A stretch of DNA of 62,000 nucleotides from Lingula anatina (taxonomy: Eukaryota; Brachiopoda; Lingulata; Lingulida; Lingulidae), in the NCBI RefSeq assembly GCF_001039355.2, contig NW_019774258.1, positions 1 through 62,000 of the forward strand, in the 5' to 3' direction. A program made the translations under genes and the position numbers. Shown piece by piece: positions 13,101 through 25,283 of this stretch. Within the stretch, counting starts at the first letter, position 1; each line of letters begins with the position of its first letter. The notes beneath the pieces are model-generated. The model was not told where the DNA came from and ran no database searches. It saw only the letters and a list, made by a program, of their open reading frames with translations.

Positions 13101-16100
13101 CCTACTGCTGAGCTGAAGACCATCTGACTGCATATGTCACTGACCTGGACTAAATGCAAAAAAAAATGATTTCATTATGCACCAAAGTGAACATAAGTGT
13201 TGGTGGTATTATTTGCAGTCCTATGGGGAATGACAGTAAAACTGACAGTGAAGGAGTAAAATGTTATCAATATTACTGGGCACTATTCCTACTTAGATCT
13301 ATTGACACTAAAGGAGTAAAATGTTATCATTTTATCAATTTAGTGGGCACTATTCCTACTTAGATCTATTGACACTAAAGGAGTAAAATGTTATCAATAT
13401 TACTGGGCACTATTCCCACTTAGATCTATTGACACTAAAGGAGTTAAATATTATCAATTTATCAATTTACTGGGCACTATTCCTACTTGGATCTTTTGAC
13501 ACTAAAGGAGTAAAATGTTATCATTTTATCAATTTACTGGGCAATGTTCTCACTTAGCTCTTTGTGGCCTGAAGGACAGAAACACTGAAAAGTTTTTTTC
13601 CCAAAGACCATGTTTGTGTGCACATGTGGTTCACCAAAAGCGTGTTTTAAGGCAAATTAAGCAATCAATTAAAAAGCTGCTTCCCCGAGTTTGCCCCCGG
13701 TGCAGTTCAATTTGATAATTGTTCAATTAACTTCAGCCAGTTAATATCCTGGCAACAAAATGGATTAGTATAAAGGTGGTCAGTGTTTTATTTTGGATTT
13801 AGAGAAATTGGATTCTGATCCATCATTGCCTACAAAATGGAAAATAAAATGTGTGGAATTGTATGAGATCATAATATCTGTCAGGTCAATGAAAAATGCA
13901 TTTAGAGACCAAAAAGAAAAAAAAGATATTGTACATCAGGACAAAATAGTCTTTGGCATTACCAGATGATATATGTAGATAGTTATGTAGACTGCGGTCT
14001 GTTTTGAGCAGGGTCTTCTGAGAAATTGAAAATCACGGCTTATGCATGCAGACTCACCTACGCATGCACATGCATACACATACTTTCATACTCACACTAT
14101 CATAAAAGTTTTGAAGTGCTTTAAACTTGTGGGAAAACCTGGATTGTTATGATTGTATAAATTTAATTATGTAGGCAACATGTCACTGATTCCACAAAAT
14201 ACAACTTGACTAAACATTGTATTCAAGATTCAAACTAAAATTAAATATAGCAGAAGTAAAAATCATTGTTGAGTCAGTTTTTTCTTCCTCACACATTGAT
14301 TTCTCCGTGTCAGGTACAAGGAGAAAGACATATTCTCATGTATTACATAATTTATTGATTGGACAGGACTGTAAACGAAATCCCCTGACATATATCAAAT
14401 GTGATTATTAGGCCAATTGACATCAAAGAAAAAATAAGTGTTTTTCTTACCTGAAAGCCACTTTCCTAATTTCATTTTCTTTGGCAATGTAAGATGACAC
14501 AGTGGCAAAATTACAGAGACAAATATAACTGTCTGTATGTCTGGATTTTCCTCTTTTATTTTTCAGGTACATAATTTTAAGAACATTAAAAATATTTTTT
14601 CTGTGTAACATCTGTAGTGCTTTTTCTGTATACAATAGACCTATAAGGTAGCCTGTTTATCAGTTTTGTTGCTATTACACAACAGGAATGTTCTAACTTT
14701 TTTTGACTTGAATGTATGACTTGAAAAAATACAATATCTGTAAAATTCATAATTTTCCTCATTGAAAAGATTGAGTTATATGATTTGTAGAGCATAAAGA
14801 CATTAACAGACAATGAGGATGATTAGTACTGTTTCTTGGGGGGGGGGGGGGGGACACATTCTTTTTTTATTGTCAAATTAATTTGGCAAGCTCAGGAAAT
14901 ATGTTCAGACCCAATTTGACTTTGTAAGATGACCTAAAAGGACTCAGACATCAACTAATTACGCAGTCTCATTTACTTTAGCCCAGTTGTTTTTATCTAT
15001 CTCCAGATCAAACATGATGACTTGCCAAGTGCCAGCAGAAAGTAAATTCTTTCTGCTTTGATCACTGAAATTAAAGTGATTGAAATATCAGGCCAAATGA
15101 ATAGACTGTTGATCATGTTACATGTATATTGAGGCTGGTAGCCAGTGAGTTAATACTGAGTGGCATTTATCCTCATTAGGGGATGGTGGTTATAGGCATC
15201 AAGAGACAGTTTGATTTGTTTTTCATGTGTTTCATAAATCCAGACATTTTTCAGTAATTGGACATAGCATAAAGAATTTATTACCTAAGTTTTTTTTTGT
15301 TCATTCTTTTCTTGTTTGAGAATGAGTACTTGAATGGTAAAAGATGTTGTATTTTCCTGTGAACAGTGAATTAGGTTGTGTGATAATGAATGAAATAGAG
15401 TCTAGATTATATATCAAAAGGACCATAAAGGTATATTAGCAGAAATTATACCATTATTAAATTCCCTTATATTCCTTAATTTGTTTAAGCACTGCACTAC
15501 TAACAGGTCATTACAGGTGGTCAGATGAAAAAAATGCCCTTATATTTGAAAGACCACATTCATATAATCATAATTTTTTGTTCCTTATGACTTAGGCCAA
15601 ATACATTGCCATACAATTCTTAAATTTGAACATTACTGATGAATTGATGCCCATACTTAGAGACCATTCCCACAGATATTTAGATCGATCTATCCCCCTG
15701 GGGAGTCTAACTAAATTGCTGTCAACTTGGCCAGCTTAAATGTCTGTCACGCCTAGTAAAGCTGTTAGGGGTTAATTATCTTTACCCTAGCTGATTAGGT
15801 AGGTGTGACAGACATTTAAGCCTCTTGAGCTGATAGCAATTTATGTTGAAAATATGTAAAAATATGTTGAATTGGAAATATGTTGGAAAACACTAAATAT
15901 ATTGTATACAGTTCTGTTGGATTTAAAGGATTGTCATCGGTGAAATCTGTATAAGGCCATTTGGAGTGGGGGGGGGGGAGCAGTAAATTTTTGAAGATCA
16001 AAGGTATGTGGTAGTAATAAAGGGAGCCCTGGATCTGAGGGATGTACACTTCTGCCTTAGCTTAAAGAGTATCTCAGACTAAGATATAGCTGATTATCAT

Positions 16101-19100
16101 GTAGATGGAAAGGGATTAACCTTTATTGTATTGTGTCTGGGGGGAGAGGGGGGGGAGACAGGGTGAATGACACCTTCAAGGTCAATTACAGTGAGTGGCA
16201 GTATGTTTGGCGTACTCTTGCCTAAGGTTATTGCCTTACTGGAAAACTCTGGATTGAAAATGAATTATCTAAAAAAACAGATTTGCTCACATATTTGTTT
16301 GTATCTATGCATAAGTTAATTCACTTTGTCTGCAAACAGAAAAGCTTAGAAGTAATGCTACAGGGCAATTACAAAGAAAACAGATGACAGACAGACTGAC
16401 AGACATTTGAAAATGTAACCTCGACGTCAGCGAAAAGATGTGAAATACCTGAGGGAAATTGCACCGCAAACATAATGAACAAAATTGACAATTGTTGCCA
16501 GTTGAACGTAAGAACAGCTAAAAAAGACAAATCATGATTCTGATGATTTACATCAGCTGAGTAGGAGCAACAGATTATTATCTATAGACCATTTGTTGAA
16601 ATTGATAACTCTAGACATATAAATTATATCTTCTTCATGAACAAAAAGGCAACTTATTTATTTTGAATGAAGAAATACTATCGAAAACACAATAAATTAT
16701 TGTACAATGATTTATTGCAATCTGTTATTTGAAATACTCTGCTTATTTCAGCCCACTGAATTTTTGTCTATGTGAAATATTTGCTGAAACAAACTATATC
16801 TTTGGTTGCCAGTTCAGCAAAGTCATATTTGGAGATGAGAAATAGTGATATGCAGGGAAAACAATACCTCCTGCATGGACGTACTTTAAGTGACTGTTTG
16901 AGGGAGAAAGTAGTTTAAGTGACATCGTCTGATAGATGATAGACCTCCTGAGGATTAGCTCTCTAATTGTGATGTAATTGGGCTAGAACGGAGGTGATTT
17001 GTCAGCCTTCTTTTAATCAAGTGTCACAGATAATCAATTTCTTGCCTTGGTCAAGAAGAACTTATTGGACTTCCAACATGCAGAGAGGTGATTGAGAGTT
17101 ATGATTTTGTTATCATGCTTTATTGATATCTGACTTTGATTGGGTTCTGTCTTTTTGGAGCTTGGTGTAATGTTGAGAAGTGTATTTTTCTTTTTATGTG
17201 CTGTAAGGCCTGTTTGCATTAGGAATAGACTGGTCTAACTTAAAAGTAAAAAAAAAATAATTATCAACTATTAATGATGCTATCATGGTTAAAAGTTTTC
17301 AGGATTAGGTCTGACTTCATTCTGTATATTCATTTTGATTTTTTTAAAGCTTTTGGTCTAAATGCATTCAGAAATTGCCAGTTACTTTTTCAGGATTTTC
17401 AGTTTTTACAGCTTTCACATAAGTGTTATATGACATTTCCTTGAAGTAACACATTCTAAAATACTATTTTAGAAGAAGAATTTTTATGTAAACAAATATA
17501 CCACTGAAATGGTGATTAAGTACTTTGCAAATAGAAATTAATAAAAAGATAAAGCAATAAACAAAGATAATATTGTATATATTATATTTTCAGGATCAGT
17601 TATACTATGAGCAGTTGAAGTCCTATGTGGTGCAGCATGATCTCCTGGTAGATAGTCTCATTTATAAGGTGAGCTGGACTCGGGGATCTTTTTTTTTAGA
17701 TCCATCCAGATCTGCAATAATAACTGGAGGGGGGTCTGGACCCCACACCATGTATTTTTTTCACAAAATGGCAGTCTCATTACTGCTTAATACACAGCCT
17801 GATTTTGTAAAAAAATGTTTATCATTTTGTCAAAAAGGACCCAAAACAACATATTAGAAGGTAACAAACAGTCTACCACAATCACACAGAATATATTCCA
17901 TAGAATACAGCCATGACAGTTCTGTTGAAGAATTAATGACTGTAGTTATTATATTTGACATTTGATCATCTGATTATCACAGTCAGCAACCAAGTAATTA
18001 AGTTCTTGACATCACAGATTCCCGTGAAGTCATAAAAATCAGGACTGACCTTGATCCTGACCTTGACCCTGACCTTGACCTTTTCACCGAAATGACCAGA
18101 CTCTTTCACATCAGTCTAATATCAGTGAAGACCATTATCGTTATAAGTGCTTGACATTCTCACACACATTAATAATGGGTATTTTGTTCCATCTGGGAGT
18201 AAAGAGGGCGACTAAAAATCTCAGATAAAAAAAACTCTACAACAGAATGATTAATTGCCTTGACCTGTGCTTTAATTCCCAGTGCAGACTTAATGGAATA
18301 ATTTGTAATTACTGTTGTTTAAGCTCATAAACTCAGGGGAGAGGGGGGTGTTTGGGAGACAGCAATCACACTGATATTAAGAATAAAGAGTATATATTGT
18401 GAAATACATTCAATGTAATTTTTAAGTGTCATTCATTTTCATGGTCTTTCCTGTATACTAGAAGTACATTCATATCATAATAATATGATATTTAATGTAA
18501 TATTTAATATTGGCAGGGAAATTGGTAGTGGTGGGTAAATAAAATATTATAATATATTAATATATTTATTAAAGAGTGTGTAATTTTTTCATTTCACTGA
18601 TATTAATCATATTTATTCATATATTTAAACGTTTGTCTTCTGATAAACTGTCTCAGTAGTTTATTTCTTTTTCATATCAGGATGTTAAACTGACGGCTAC
18701 AAATGATGACCAGTATTTTGTGTTTGAAGACTACATATATCAGGTAAGATTGATATTTTAATTACTGTACATGTATATTGCTTTACTAAGAGTGCCTTCC
18801 CAGTCCCAACTAGATGATCTTTTTGGTTGTGAAACATTTCCAGTATCCATTAGAATTTTTAGATAAGTTAATTAACCTTGGAGTAGTTCATTATTGTTTT
18901 GTTTGTAGAAGCACTTGGGGCAATACAGGGACTTTAAAGAAAGAAAAACAATCTTCACATTGCAGACAGACAGTCTAACAACGTAATGAGTTCTCCAAAA
19001 ATATTTTACTTTGGTGATTATGGAATTTATTTACCTCTTTATTGTGTCATCATGGTACAAATTATTTATTGATTTAATAATTTGTAGCATTGATTATTAA

Positions 19101-19800
19101 AGTTGATTACATCCAGTATAGTGTGTGTGTGTGCATGCGTGAATGCGTGCATGTGTGTGTGTGTGTTCTTAATCATGTGTACTTAAATGATATAAATTAA
19201 TCTCTGGCCATTTTGTCATAAAACTTTCCAACTAAATACAGCATAACACAGGCATTGCTTCTCATTACCTGAGATAATTTTCTAAACAATCAAAATGTCT
19301 AAAATATTTTCCTGTTTTTCTGCTCAGTATTAGTACATGTCCACTCAGGGCATCATCTCATCTTTTTTTAGTAAGTCAGATTATTTCTGATTGACTCTGT
19401 AGTGTTATCTGGGAAATTGTTCTATTTGAAAATGTGACTTTTTGATTTATTGTTATATTGGTATAGTTATTCAATTAATGTCTTGAAAATTGCTTCTGCG
19501 AAATCGGGCGGTATTATTGTAGGATGATAAGCACTGGTGATGATATATAACCCCTGAAGTAATTATTGCTGGTCCAGAAAAATTTCAACCATTAACATTG
19601 TCTCCATTTTGAAATTTCCAGTTTATTCATTTATAATATTATTATTATCATCATTCATTTGTTTATTTGTTTGAAATTCTGATTTGTCAATTACAATACT
19701 TGTGTAGTTATTTATTTTACATTAAGGCAGTTTTTGTTTGTTTGTTCTTCTGTTTATGTAAGTGTGTGTTAGAAAATGCATCTGAAGGCCAAAATGCACC

Positions 19801-19853
<53 letters not shown>

Positions 19854-22130
19854 TTTATCCCCAGGTTTTATTCCCCTTTTCCCGAGATACCCAAGTCTTG
19901 GACCACTTTAAACACAGCAGTGCCAACCCCCCGAAGTCCTACATCCGCGGCAAGCTAGGTGTGGAGGAGTTTGCAGTTCACTATCCTCCCAATGGTGTTA
20001 TTCCATTCCACGGGTTTGCTATGTATGGTGAGTTTCTGCAGTCTCAGAGATTATTGGGGACTAGCCTCTATTCTCAGAAGATAGGTGTCAGCAGTGTCAG
20101 TGATCACTGTGGATTAGCCTCTTTTCTCAGAAGATAGGTGTCAGCACTGGTGAAACTAATCCCAAACATGTAAACTCAGGCTTGTGCTGAATTTCATCAC
20201 TGTAGTTTGTTCCAAAGAAGCCAAATTGACATTTTGTTATATATAGTCTGACGTTTTCAGACCGCCCTGTGTTTCAGAGATCTCTGGTAATTCACTTCAG
20301 TCTATATCAGCATGACTCTACTGTTGCCAATAACACCCACTGCACTGTACATCATATCCCTCACAAAAAAGTCCTATAGGATCCTACAAGATCCTATAGG
20401 ATTCTATAGGAAATTGGCCCAATTTCCTATTGGATCCTACAGGATCTTATAGGATATTCTAAGAATTTTTCGTTAAGGATGTACAAATGACAATAAAAAT
20501 TGGACACAAATATACCAGAGGTTGTTTGCACTGTTTACTACACCACAATCAAACTTCTGTTTTTTAAAGATAAGCTTTTTTAGTTTACTTTGTATAAATA
20601 ATTTGTATACCATATGCCCAATTAAAACATTTTTCAAATTTTATGAAGAATATCCCTACTCATGATCAAGAGAGAGTGCAGTGCAGTGCAATAAATGTCA
20701 CCACTGTGGACAAAGTTGATCACAGAAATGTAGAATACTTTTACCATATTCTTGTATTCCAGTGGCTCCTCTGTGCTACATCTATGATGACCCAGTAGTC
20801 CTGTACTACGTATTCAGAGAGCTCTACATGAGGTATTTCTTCAGACTTCACCAGATCTCCTCTCATCCGCAGGTAGGTTATCTTTAACGGTACACTAAAC
20901 ACATTTGTTCCCAAAGTCATGCTTCTTTTATAGCACAGTAATTTGTAAACTTCAGCTTAAGGAACAACAATGATAATTGGAATTTACTTTCATAAAAATA
21001 GTGCAACAGATTTTTTTATATTTTGGCTTGATAAATCTGGTCAAGTATTGTGAATACATCTTTGTCTTTCCAGAGTATTGTGTCTTTGTGTCTTCTGTTT
21101 GAATCTCTACTGCAATCACAAGAACCTCAGTTATTTCTGCATTTAAAGACCATACAGGCTCAGCCGTAAGTATATCTGGATTTTTTTTTTAAAAAGTAAA
21201 CCATTACGAAAAGATAAATCACTTTTTACCCATGAGTAAAACTTGTATGTTTTTATAAGTTGTAATATTTCTTTTCTAGGCTGAGAATTGCATTTAAGTG
21301 GTTAATACGAGCATTCTCAGGTTACCTTGATAGTGAACAGGTCTTGCTGCTATGGGATAGAGTACTAGCTTACAACTCACTGGAGATACTGGCAGGTAAG
21401 TCTGGGACAGAATACTAGCTTACAACTCACTGGAGATACTAGCAGGTAAGTTCTGGGACAGAATACTAGCTTACAACTCACTGGAGATACTGGCAGGTAA
21501 GTCTGGGACAGAATACTAGCTTACAACTCACTGGAGATACTGGCAGGCAAGTCTGGGACAGAATACTAACTTAAAACTCACAGGTAATATTCTATGTAAT
21601 ATTATAATATATCTAATTTTCGAATTTTTATGGGCAGCTTTTTCTTCTGCAACAGATAATGGAATCAAATAAAAAATATATTTTATTTAATTTTTCCTCT
21701 TTCAGTGTTAGCTGTGGCAATTTTTTCATTTAGGAAGACCAATCTCCTACAGGTTGGAACAGCTTCTGCAGCAGAGGTGGGTCTTTAGATAACCCTGGCT
21801 ATTTTTTAATATTCAACACATCAGTATTTATAAAATAATCTGATATCTGATACATGCAAATGTTTAATTATCATTGAAACTCTTTAAAGCTCAAAAAGTT
21901 TGAAAAATTTCATTCATCTATGATTTATGTTAATATATATTCTCTTATAACTTTGAGATTACTTTTTCTTGTTGTGTTAATTTTATAAGCACTTTTTTAT
22001 TTATCTCAGTGCGCTGAGTAACTTTAATTTCTTCAATTAAAGAAAATTATTTGTATTTCAGGGTGTATTAGCAGACATCACAACTCTAAAAGTTGTTCCA
22101 CTGATACAGCTCAGCCTCTTCTCCACGTGA
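10149..22130 (+). CDS. TBC1D19: TBC1 domain family member 19 (TBC1D19), 5' end not resolved
   Basis: Ten coding exons join without a frame break: 10149-10260, 11875-11987, 17594-17668, 18681-18743, 19865-20027, 20763-20872, 21074-21165, 21280-21395, 21706-21776 and 22062-22130 (TGA stop). All have AG acceptors and GT donors, and phases match. The product resembles vertebrate TBC1D19 throughout, with words such as YYEQLK, QHDLLVDSLIYKDVKLTA, PPKSYIRGKLG, PPNGVIPFHGF, AFKWLIRAFSGYL and YNSLEILA. It is a Rab-GAP-fold (TBC) protein. The usual catalytic fingers are absent: the IxxDxxR position reads IYKDVKL and the YxQ position reads FHG, as I recall for the human protein, so classical GAP activity is doubtful. 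The first ~150 residues must lie upstream and were not found with confidence. An assembly gap at 12078-12118 falls in an intron. Confidence 0.93.
11763..11790 (+). repeat. (GT)n microsatellite
   Basis: GT run in the intron just upstream of TBC1D19 exon 11875-11987. Confidence 0.9.
12078..12118. other. Assembly gap (N run)
   Basis: Run of N preceded by a poly-C tract, which probably caused the break. It lies in a TBC1D19 intron, so the coding model is not affected. Confidence 0.99.
13250..13555 (+). repeat. Minisatellite, 60-67 bp unit, about five copies
   Basis: The words AAGGAGTAAAATGTTATCA, then GGGCACTATTCCTACTTAG and ATCTATTGACACTA recur in order about five times. Copies alternate between a short form (TCAATATTACTGG) and a longer form with an extra TTATCAATTTA. 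It lies in the large TBC1D19 intron 11988-17593. Confidence 0.9.
14838..14857 (+). repeat. Poly-G tract
   Basis: Run of about 18 G within a TBC1D19 intron. Confidence 0.9.
15669..15845 (+). mobile_element. Inverted-repeat element with TAGATCGATCTA, copy 1 (truncated)
   Basis: Shares TTTAGATCGATCTATCCC, GGGGAGTCT and CAGCTTAAATGTC words with the intact copy at 32266-32462. The 3' arm stops after GAGCTGATAGCAATT, so the outermost part of the right arm is missing or diverged. It lies in a TBC1D19 intron. Confidence 0.75.
18045..18081 (-). repeat. Tandem TGACCTTGA / TCAAGGTCA words
   Basis: Three TGACCTTGA words at 12-bp spacing, in the TBC1D19 intron before exon 18681. On the minus strand each reads TCAAGGTCA, the extended nuclear-receptor half-site bound by ERR/SF-1 type receptors. 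It may be only a short tandem repeat. Confidence 0.6.
19811..19851 (+). repeat. (TA)n microsatellite abutting an exon
   Basis: About 40 bases of TATATA lie directly before the acceptor of TBC1D19 exon 19865-20027, separated only by a short pyrimidine stretch ending CCCCAG. Confidence 0.95.
20382..20454 (+). repeat. Near-perfect inverted repeat (36-bp arms)
   Basis: Arm 20382-20417 and the inverted arm ending at 20454 meet at GGAAATTGGCCCAATTTCC. Both are built from TCCTATAGGATCC-like words that are themselves palindromic. A stable hairpin in a TBC1D19 intron. Confidence 0.85.
21346..21590 (+). repeat. Tandem duplication of an exon end with its splice donor
   Basis: The last part of TBC1D19 exon 21280-21395 plus the first intron bases (CTCACTGGAGATACT, GGCAG, GTAAGTCTGGGACAGAATACTAG) is repeated three more times at 50-51 bp intervals. 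GTAAG donors remain at 21396, 21446 and 21497. The next copy has GCAAG at 21547 and the last is degenerate. The model uses the first donor because only it keeps the protein aligned with the family and in phase with exon 21706. Confidence 0.93.
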
Positions 22131-22321
22131 AACTGAACCAAAGAAAGTTGAAAGTTCAGAGTGACATGTGATATAAAAACAGAGGCTGCAGTAGCTTTCT
22201 CTCTGCAGGCTCTCACACGAAATTTAGACTAAGGAAAGAAAAGCTATAGTGTACAAAACTCATCTTTCAATCATTTTATTGTCAAATTTGTAAGCTAAAG
22301 ATTGGTGTAAGCTTTGGCACC

Positions 22322-22327
22322 AATAAA
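22322..22327 (+). terminator. Polyadenylation signal AATAAA (TBC1D19)
   Basis: Canonical hexamer 190 bases past the TBC1D19 stop codon. A second AATAAA lies at 22650-22655, so alternative 3' ends are possible. Confidence 0.65.
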
Positions 22328-22754
22328 CTCAATGAGATCATTTTCACTATGATCATCTTTAAACTCTGAGAACTCTGTACAACTAATGTAGTGATATATA
22401 AATATTTTACAACAAAATGAAAGCTAACTTTTATCTTCTCCAAAGAGGACTACAACTAAAAGAAACCTTAAGTTTCTAAATCTCACAAAAAGATGTTACA
22501 GATAACATCTAATCAATAATAAGATGATGAATATCATCCTCTGTAAACCAGAACTTACACTGGTCATTTCTTTGCAAGTTTTTGAGTCTTATGAATGGAA
22601 CTATCTTCACAGAAAGATTTAACAAATATTGATCAATCTTCCAATTAAAAATAAAGTTCTGCTCCTAATATGAACCCAACATCGACATTTTCTTCATCTA
22701 TAAAATGACAGTGCATATCTGTGACATCAAAACAAGCACCAAACACCTCTGTAA

Positions 22755-22982
22755 GGGTTCATTCCCAATGGAGCTATCGTTCTATGTTGACTGATCCAAC
22801 ACTGCAGGGACTCCCTGAATTCAATCAGATTAACAAGCCTCCTCATTTCCAACATGCTCATATCATCACCAGCTTTTCTGGACTCTACTTAATACCAGAA
22901 GGTGTGTAAATCTGATTGCACTCAGCAAGAGTCCCTGCAAAGTTAGATCTATCAATGTAACAGTCTCATTGGGAGCGATCCC
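22755..22982 (+). mobile_element. Foldback MITE-like inverted repeat (~228 bp)
   Basis: The left arm begins GGGTTCATTCCCAATG and the right arm ends with the inverted CATTGGGAGCGATCCC. Arms of about 75 bp also share TGCAGGGACTC and CAATCAGATT in inverted order. No coding capacity. Confidence 0.75.
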
Positions 22983-22986
22983 GGAG

Positions 22987-23005
22987 AGTGCCCCCTGGTG
23001 GCAGC
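22987..23005 (+). promoter_or_regulatory. CTCF-like motif
   Basis: AGTGCCCCCTGGTGGCAGC closely matches the reverse form of the vertebrate CTCF consensus (GCGCCCCCTGGTGGC core). It lies just outside an inverted-repeat element, between TBC1D19 and the minus-strand TPR-TIR gene. Binding in this organism is unproven. Confidence 0.4.
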
Positions 23006-24241
23006 AAGGAGATGCTTGTTGACATTAGGAAATGTCACTTTTGCTACTCTCATATCCACTGTGACAAGGTTTTACGGACAAGATTTCATTTAACCCTAAT
23101 TAAATACAAAAAAAAAACACATTTTACCCTTTAAATTACGAAATTTTAATCAAGCAGCCCTGCAGGTTAAAAATTTGCTTGCAAAAGTTTGCAGAAAAAG
23201 ATTTTAAATTTGTCACACTGTCATGCTGTCTGTCATGCCTGCATTGCAAAAAAACTACAGTAATGACTTGATCTTTTGCAATGGACAAAAATTATCAAAC
23301 TTTCAGATATATAATTTTATAGTCACAAACATAATATTTCTAGACAGCATTTGTGGTGTTTTTTATTGCACAGTAGCATGCTTTTTAATTTTGTTGCTAC
23401 CACTCAATAGGGATGTTTTTATTTTGAGAAATTTCAGCTTAAAAAAAAAAAAAAACAGTATTCTGTAAAGTTCACAATATCCTTCCATTGAAAAAATCAT
23501 GTAATTACCACAAATCATCATAAATAACTGACACATAAACAGACATACATTACTGAATGGCTTGTATGAGCCTTGCTTTTAGTTCCTGCAGAACTTGTGC
23601 ATTTACGTTATACTGTGGGCATTGCCTCAGCTCAGAAAGTAAAAATTAATAAAAATCTATCTAAAGATGATTGCCTGTTGACAAAATATACATTTAAATA
23701 CCATATGATGTATCCCACATTATTTGGACTAAAATGCTAAAAATGCAGCATTTTAATTCACATTGCAATGACAATAAACACGCACGCACACACACGCACA
23801 CACACACACACATGCACACTAACGTACACACTATAACATCATGTATCTAATTAGCCATCAGTCATAAAACATCAGATCACAAAAAAATGGCATCACATCA
23901 AGATTGTAAATATTATCCCACTTTTATGATGGCATCAAATGCCTATACACATTTTGCTAAAGGTTTGTGTCCTTTGCAGTCATCATCATAATAAAGTAAA
24001 CTAAAAATAATATATGTGTGTCCCTTGGACATCCCCAACCCCCTCAAAAAGAAATACATCACTTTATATATCCCACATTATCTGAACTAAATACTGTAGA
24101 AAAAGCATTTCAGTTCACATTGCAATGAACAGTGAATAACAAAAATTATGCACCTACACACATAACTGAATCCTACAAAGTTTCAGTCACCTGTAGTATC
24201 ACATTAGGAGTAAATTATTATTATCCCGCTTCACTTGGAGT

Positions 24242-24266
24242 TTTGTTTTGTTTTGTTTTGTTTTAA
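24242..24266 (+). repeat. (TTTTG)n microsatellite
   Basis: Five consecutive GTTTT units. Confidence 0.9.
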
Positions 24267-24716
24267 TAACAGTGAAAGGCACATTTTCTCCTCTTTTAGA
24301 CAAAGGGTGAGTCAAACTGCTTCCTAGATTCAACAGCTTTTGTTATACCTTTTTTTTTTAAACACATTATCAATGAAATAAGATTTTCTGTCATCATTTT
24401 TGGTCATCTGTTTTATAGTGGATAGGATATCTAAAATTTCCTCACAATTTTTTTATGAAAATGGCAGGATAACTTATTCTGAAGGGAAAAATAGTACTCA
24501 TTTCAATTTCAACTGAATACTGGCATCCTAATATTAATAAGTTCAATGAACTTTAGTTTCTGTTACCCATTTTAGTAGTCTCCTCGTTTTTTGCAGTCTG
24601 GAGTACTCTAATTTCAAATTCTTTGCACCCAGTCAACAAACAGCTTGACAAGAAGTTTGACTGGTCACAAATAGTTCAGCCATCACAGTAATGAACATTT
24701 AGTATGAGGACATTAA

Positions 24717-25283
24717 GAACAAGTTGATCCATAGACTAAATATGGCTGACCCCACTTAAAAGCAGTGCCACTTAATCCCCTGATGGTCTCCCCACCTCCA
24801 CATGCACAGATGCTGCAGGTTTACGTAATCTGTTTAATGGCACGTCGTGTGGAGACCATCAGGGCATTAAAAGGATAATAACTCTTTGCTTTGGCCAAAA
24901 AATGAATTTTCCTGGAGTAAACAACAATTTTTCCATACTTATCAATGGTTAATGAATCCATTTTTACATTCAAAGTTAGTCCCTGGTTTTTTTGAAAAAA
25001 GTTTTTGTTTTTTGTAATAATCTCTTAAGAGATTATAACAGAGTATAGCCATGTATGGAGGTCACGTGGTCTGATGACAATCTCAGATATCAGAATAATA
25101 GCTATAACTGCCGTTTTTGTGGTACAACAGAATATATTATATTTCTATGAGTTGTTCACAATGTTTTTATTGTGACATATAGATCTCGTACGAAGAGATA
25201 TTTTCTTTTTAAGTGGCAATGCTCTTAAGTTGAGTCAGCCATATTTAGTCTGCGGGTCAGTTACTCCATGGATCCTCTGTTCT
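24717..25283 (+). mobile_element. Inverted-repeat element B, copy 1, interrupted by a nested insertion
   Basis: The left arm contains GACTAAATATGGCTGACC, CCACTTAA and CCTGATGGTCTCC. The right arm carries the inverted forms GGAGACCATCAGG, TTAAGTGGCA and GTCAGCCATATTTAGTC. The right arm is split by the TTAA element 24871-25208. Relatives lie at 26673-26933 and 44918-45110. The element has no coding capacity. Confidence 0.85.
24871..25208 (+). mobile_element. TTAA-flanked inverted-repeat element, copy 2 (338 bp), nested
   Basis: Nearly collinear with 8152-8487. Shared words include GAATTTTCCTGGAGTAAAC, GGTCACGTGGTCT and AGATATCAGAATAATAGC. It is flanked by TTAA at 24867-24870 and 25209-25212. 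Removing the element and one TTAA restores the right arm of the host element (ATTAAGTGGCA), which matches the left arm. This confirms both the boundaries and the target duplication. Confidence 0.93.

Noticed and set aside
13250-13555. CRISPR array
   Set aside because: A tandem minisatellite without unique spacers, in an intron of an animal gene.
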